DNA of 34,688 nucleotides, from positions 60,121 to 94,808 of the forward strand of contig JAHPYZ010000006.1 of NCBI GenBank assembly GCA_019058425.1, given 5' to 3'. Source of the DNA: Promethearchaeota archaeon. GTDB lineage: Archaea > Asgardarchaeota > Lokiarchaeia > Sigyniarchaeales > SOKP01. The translations under genes and the position numbers were made by a program. Every line of letters starts with the position of its first letter. The stretch's first letter is position 1. This document shows positions 32,141 through 34,688 of the stretch, piece after piece. The notes below the pieces were generated by a model. The model was not told where the DNA came from. It saw only the letters and a list, made by a program, of their open reading frames with translations, and made no database searches.

Positions 32141-34688
32141 ATGAAAAAAAATCTAATTAGCTTCAGCATTATCGCTTTTATTCTACTTAGTTTTAATGGA
32201 TTTAATAATATTAGTAAGCAATACAATGATTTAGATCGACAGAAATCAATAGATGAAGAAATAAATCTAAAAACCTTAGGATTTTGGACTGAAAATGATT
32301 TTAGTTTCATCCATATTGATAATAATTGGTCAGCTGCAGATGCTGCCTATGATTGGGTTCACTGGGACTCGACTTTCTCAGAATATGTTATTGAGAATAT
32401 ATCCCTAGACTGTATGGGGAATCCTTTTGGTATTTTGATAGAGAACTCAAAAACTTATGATTTTGAAGTACGTAACTGTACGATTTATAATGCAAGCTCT
32501 TACGGTATAGGAATAGATAACACTTGGTCTGGGATCATTGATGATTGCTCTCTATTAAATAACAACGATGGTATTAGTATTACTGGAGGCAGTCTGGCAA
32601 TAGTTATCCAAAATTGTGATATAATGGATAATACTGATGGTGTTAGTATGGAATTTTCTGATTTCAATACGGTTAGATGGAGCAATATAACATCTAATAA
32701 TAGGGGATTTAATGCAATTTTTAGTGATGACATTAATATCTTAGATAATAATATTAGTAATAACAATGGTAATGGGCTCCAGTTTGCAAGGTGTGATAAT
32801 TGTTATATCGAAGATAATATACTGAATGATAATTCAGGAGCAGGATATTATAATGGGGGAGCAATATATTGGGATGGAGGTTCTAATAATGTTATCACAG
32901 AGAATCAAATTTCTGGTAATCGTGAGGGTATTTATTTTACATATACATCTGGTTCAAGTGGAACGTCATTCTTAGGAATCTCAAATAACAATGTAACATT
33001 TAATACAAGAGCTGGAATTTCGATAGTGGATGGTTCATTTGCAAATACCATAAATATTCGAAATAATAATGTTTCAGGTAACAATCTAAGAGGTATTCAA
33101 GTTTTCTGGGCTCAAGATACAACAATTGATGAGAATATCGTTAATGATAATGGCGACCATGGAATTACAATCGCAGTTGATCATGGTACAACTGTATCAG
33201 ATAACTTTGTAAATAATAATGGGGGATATGGAATCTATCATCCTGATGAATATACTCCTCGAGAAAATCTAGTTATTCATAATAATACTGTGTCTGGGAG
33301 TAGTGATTACAATATTTTCATTTCTTCATTTGATGATCATGCCACTTATCCTGGCTCATTTACCTACAACACTATAATTGGAAATATGGCTATAGATCAA
33401 AGGACAAGTCTCTATAATCCTAATTCATGGAATCATAATTATTTCTCGTACTATTATGGTGAAGATGATAACGATGACGGTATTGGAGATACACCTCAAA
33501 CTCTCTATAATTCTTTAATTACTATTGAAGATCAAAATCCAAGATGGTGGGATTCTCCATTAATTACTATTACTTCTCCCTCCACAGATGAGTATATAAA
33601 TGCCACAGCTCCAGAGATTATTTATGATGTTTCGGGAGGTGTAGCAGATACGGTGTGGTATAATTTAAATGATGGAATTACACAAACTCAAAATTATACC
33701 TATTCAAGTTCTATTGATCAGAGTGTTTGGGATCTAATGAATGATGGAGATGTCTGGATTAGCCTTTATGTTAATGATAGTAAAGGTTGGGAGGATTTAG
33801 ATGTAGTTAGAGTTATAAAAGATTCTGTAGGCCGTCCTCGAATATCCATATCGGGAATAAACGAAGGAGATCTATTTGGAAAGTCTGCTCCAAGTGGTAT
33901 TAATATTCTTGTTACTGATCCTGATGGAATAGATGACACATGGTATCAATTAGAAAACAGTACTTACAGTACAGATAATTCAACCTGGTTAGGATATATT
34001 GAGCAAAATATCTGGGAATTAATTTTAAATGGTTCTGTAACTATAATCTTTTACGCAAATGATACATTCGGTCATATTGGAATTAGGCAATTAACTGTAC
34101 GGAAGGATATCTTTCCACCAAATATCCAAATTACTGATCCTAGTCCCATGGAATTAGTAGGTTTTTATGCTCCAACCGTGAGTGTGATTTTTAGTGACAT
34201 TCATGGCGTCTCAGAGCGATGGTATAATTTATATAACGCAACATATAGTACATCTAATAATACATGGACTGGTTCTATTGAACCTATGATATGGGAAGAG
34301 ATGGGAAATGGTACAGTAACTCTTAGAATTTGGGCAAATGATACTGTAAATAATCTAGCGTATAGTGAGGTTACTTTGCGTAAAGATATTATCGCTCCTA
34401 TCCTTAATGTTCTATCACCAATTAATGGAGGAACTTTCAATGAGACTGCTCCTGACTTTTCTCTTGATATAATTGATTCTAATCTACAAAATATTTGGTA
34501 TAGTTTAGATAATGGTCTTTCAAATTATACTTGTGGCTTTACAGGTACTATAAATCAAACTATGTGGTCTACAAAACCAGATGGCCCTGTGACATTAATC
34601 TTTTTTGCAAAAGATACTTTAGGTAATATTGGAAGCGTTCAGATAACTATTCGAAAAGATACAAATATGCCTGCAATCAAAGTTATCT
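32141..34688 (+). CDS. secreted NosD-like beta-helix protein with Ig-like repeats (5' part)
   Basis: The frame is open from ATG 32141 to the window's end (849 codons, no stop). Residues 1-25 form a signal peptide (KKN, then a hydrophobic run ISFSIIAFILLSF). Residues about 60-460 are right-handed beta-helix coils with NNxxSNNNGNGxxF and DNxxxxN repeats typical of NosD/PbH1 proteins, closed by a dockerin-like, Asp-rich EDDNDDGIGDTP. From about 472 a module of 91-95 residues repeats four times: SP near its start, a DxxxxxxWYxL core, TGxIxQxxW, a VTLxxxAxDTxGN strand and an ending RKD (positions 33818, 34103, 34382, 34655); a fifth starts at the edge. Such proteins sit outside the cell or on its surface and bind or cut polysaccharide. 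No catalytic residues are assignable. Confidence 0.8.
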   Translation, partial: MKKNLISFSIIAFILLSFNGFNNISKQYNDLDRQKSIDEEINLKTLGFWTENDFSFIHIDNNWSAADAAYDWVHWDSTFSEYVIENISLDCMGNPFGILIENSKTYDFEVRNCTIYNASSYGIGIDNTWSGIIDDCSLLNNNDGISITGGSLAIVIQNCDIMDNTDGVSMEFSDFNTVRWSNITSNNRGFNAIFSDDINILDNNISNNNGNGLQFARCDNCYIEDNILNDNSGAGYYNGGAIYWDGGSNNVITENQISGNREGIYFTYTSGSSGTSFLGISNNNVTFNTRAGISIVDGSFANTINIRNNNVSGNNLRGIQVFWAQDTTIDENIVNDNGDHGITIAVDHGTTVSDNFVNNNGGYGIYHPDEYTPRENLVIHNNTVSGSSDYNIFISSFDDHATYPGSFTYNTIIGNMAIDQRTSLYNPNSWNHNYFSYYYGEDDNDDGIGDTPQTLYNSLITIEDQNPRWWDSPLITITSPSTDEYINATAPEIIYDVSGGVADTVWYNLNDGITQTQNYTYSSSIDQSVWDLMNDGDVWISLYVNDSKGWEDLDVVRVIKDSVGRPRISISGINEGDLFGKSAPSGINILVTDPDGIDDTWYQLENSTYSTDNSTWLGYIEQNIWELILNGSVTIIFYANDTFGHIGIRQLTVRKDIFPPNIQITDPSPMELVGFYAPTVSVIFSDIHGVSERWYNLYNATYSTSNNTWTGSIEPMIWEEMGNGTVTLRIWANDTVNNLAYSEVTLRKDIIAPILNVLSPINGGTFNETAPDFSLDIIDSNLQNIWYSLDNGLSNYTCGFTGTINQTMWSTKPDGPVTLIFFAKDTLGNIGSVQITIRKDTNMPAIKVI
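33554..34660 (+). repeat. four tandem Ig-like modules (273-285 bp period)
   Basis: The (I/R)KD codons that end each module lie at 33818-33823, 34103-34108, 34382-34387 and 34655-34660. Successive spacings are 285, 279 and 273 bases, all multiples of three. The modules diverge clearly in sequence, so duplication is old. Confidence 0.75.

Noticed and set aside
1..34688. CRISPR arrays, insertion sequences and integrase/att structures
   Set aside because: No regularly spaced repeats, transposase or recombinase motifs, or terminal inverted repeats with target duplications were seen.

Overview
The window is AT-rich (roughly 30% GC by eye) and archaeal. It encodes a two-repeat TATA-binding protein, an aIF1/SUI1 initiation factor with an N-terminal zinc knuckle, and a decayed transcription factor B tail. 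Start codons are mixed (ATG, GTG, TTG). Some genes have strong Shine-Dalgarno sequences and others look leaderless. This, together with the lineage-restricted small proteins, the abundant NosD-type surface protein and the bacterial-type carbohydrate genes, suggests an Asgard (Promethearchaeota/Loki-like) archaeon. That assignment is inference. No tRNA, rRNA, CRISPR array or insertion sequence was seen.

Layout. 1-193: tail of a 2-hydroxyacyl-CoA dehydratase (HgdB-like) subunit. 298-2907: a same-strand gamma-glutamyl set (GCS2-type ligase, gamma-glutamylcyclotransferase-like protein, class I glutamine amidotransferase). 2965-7375 (minus): an MFS transporter, then a translationally coupled pair of a B12-domain/mutase-like protein and an opine-dehydrogenase-family protein, preceded by a hairpin-rich leader. 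7376-8155: a non-coding or decayed stretch with a start-less small winged-helix ORF and a frameshifted TFB remnant. 8156-10570: a large calcineurin-like phosphoesterase and aIF1. 10992-13174: a degenerate methyltransferase-like protein followed by an asparagine-synthetase-like protein that has lost its Cys2 nucleophile and has an altered PP-loop. 13397-14032: a solitary AbiEi-like regulator whose start codon directly abuts a perfect 8+3+8 palindrome. 14166-16193 (minus): TBP with a tiny zinc protein in one operon, a small hypothetical gene and a DUF2061 membrane protein. 16527-17882: a second HgdB-like protein, paralogous to the partial gene at the left edge. 18604-25942: a GH13 glycosidase and a complete hexosamine set (GlmU-type, GlmS, an isomerase-only SIS protein, GlmM). 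26213-27691: a helical protein of unknown function. 27809-32051: an AGPS/GlcD-type FAD oxidase, a GlpC-like CCG/Fe-S protein and an FGGY kinase. 32141-end: a secreted beta-helix/Ig-like surface protein running off the window.

How they fit. GlmS, GlmM and GlmU together convert fructose-6-P to UDP-GlcNAc, and the divergent SIS protein could run the opposite, deaminating reaction. The kinase, FAD oxidase and Fe-S protein look like a module that phosphorylates a polyol and then oxidises it with electrons passed to a membrane carrier. The most unusual points are the in-frame TAG in glmM exactly at the domain 3/4 boundary with all catalytic motifs intact, the active-site-substituted asparagine synthetase paralogue with its methyltransferase-like partner, the B12/opine-dehydrogenase pair, and the orphan AbiEi with its operator-like palindrome.
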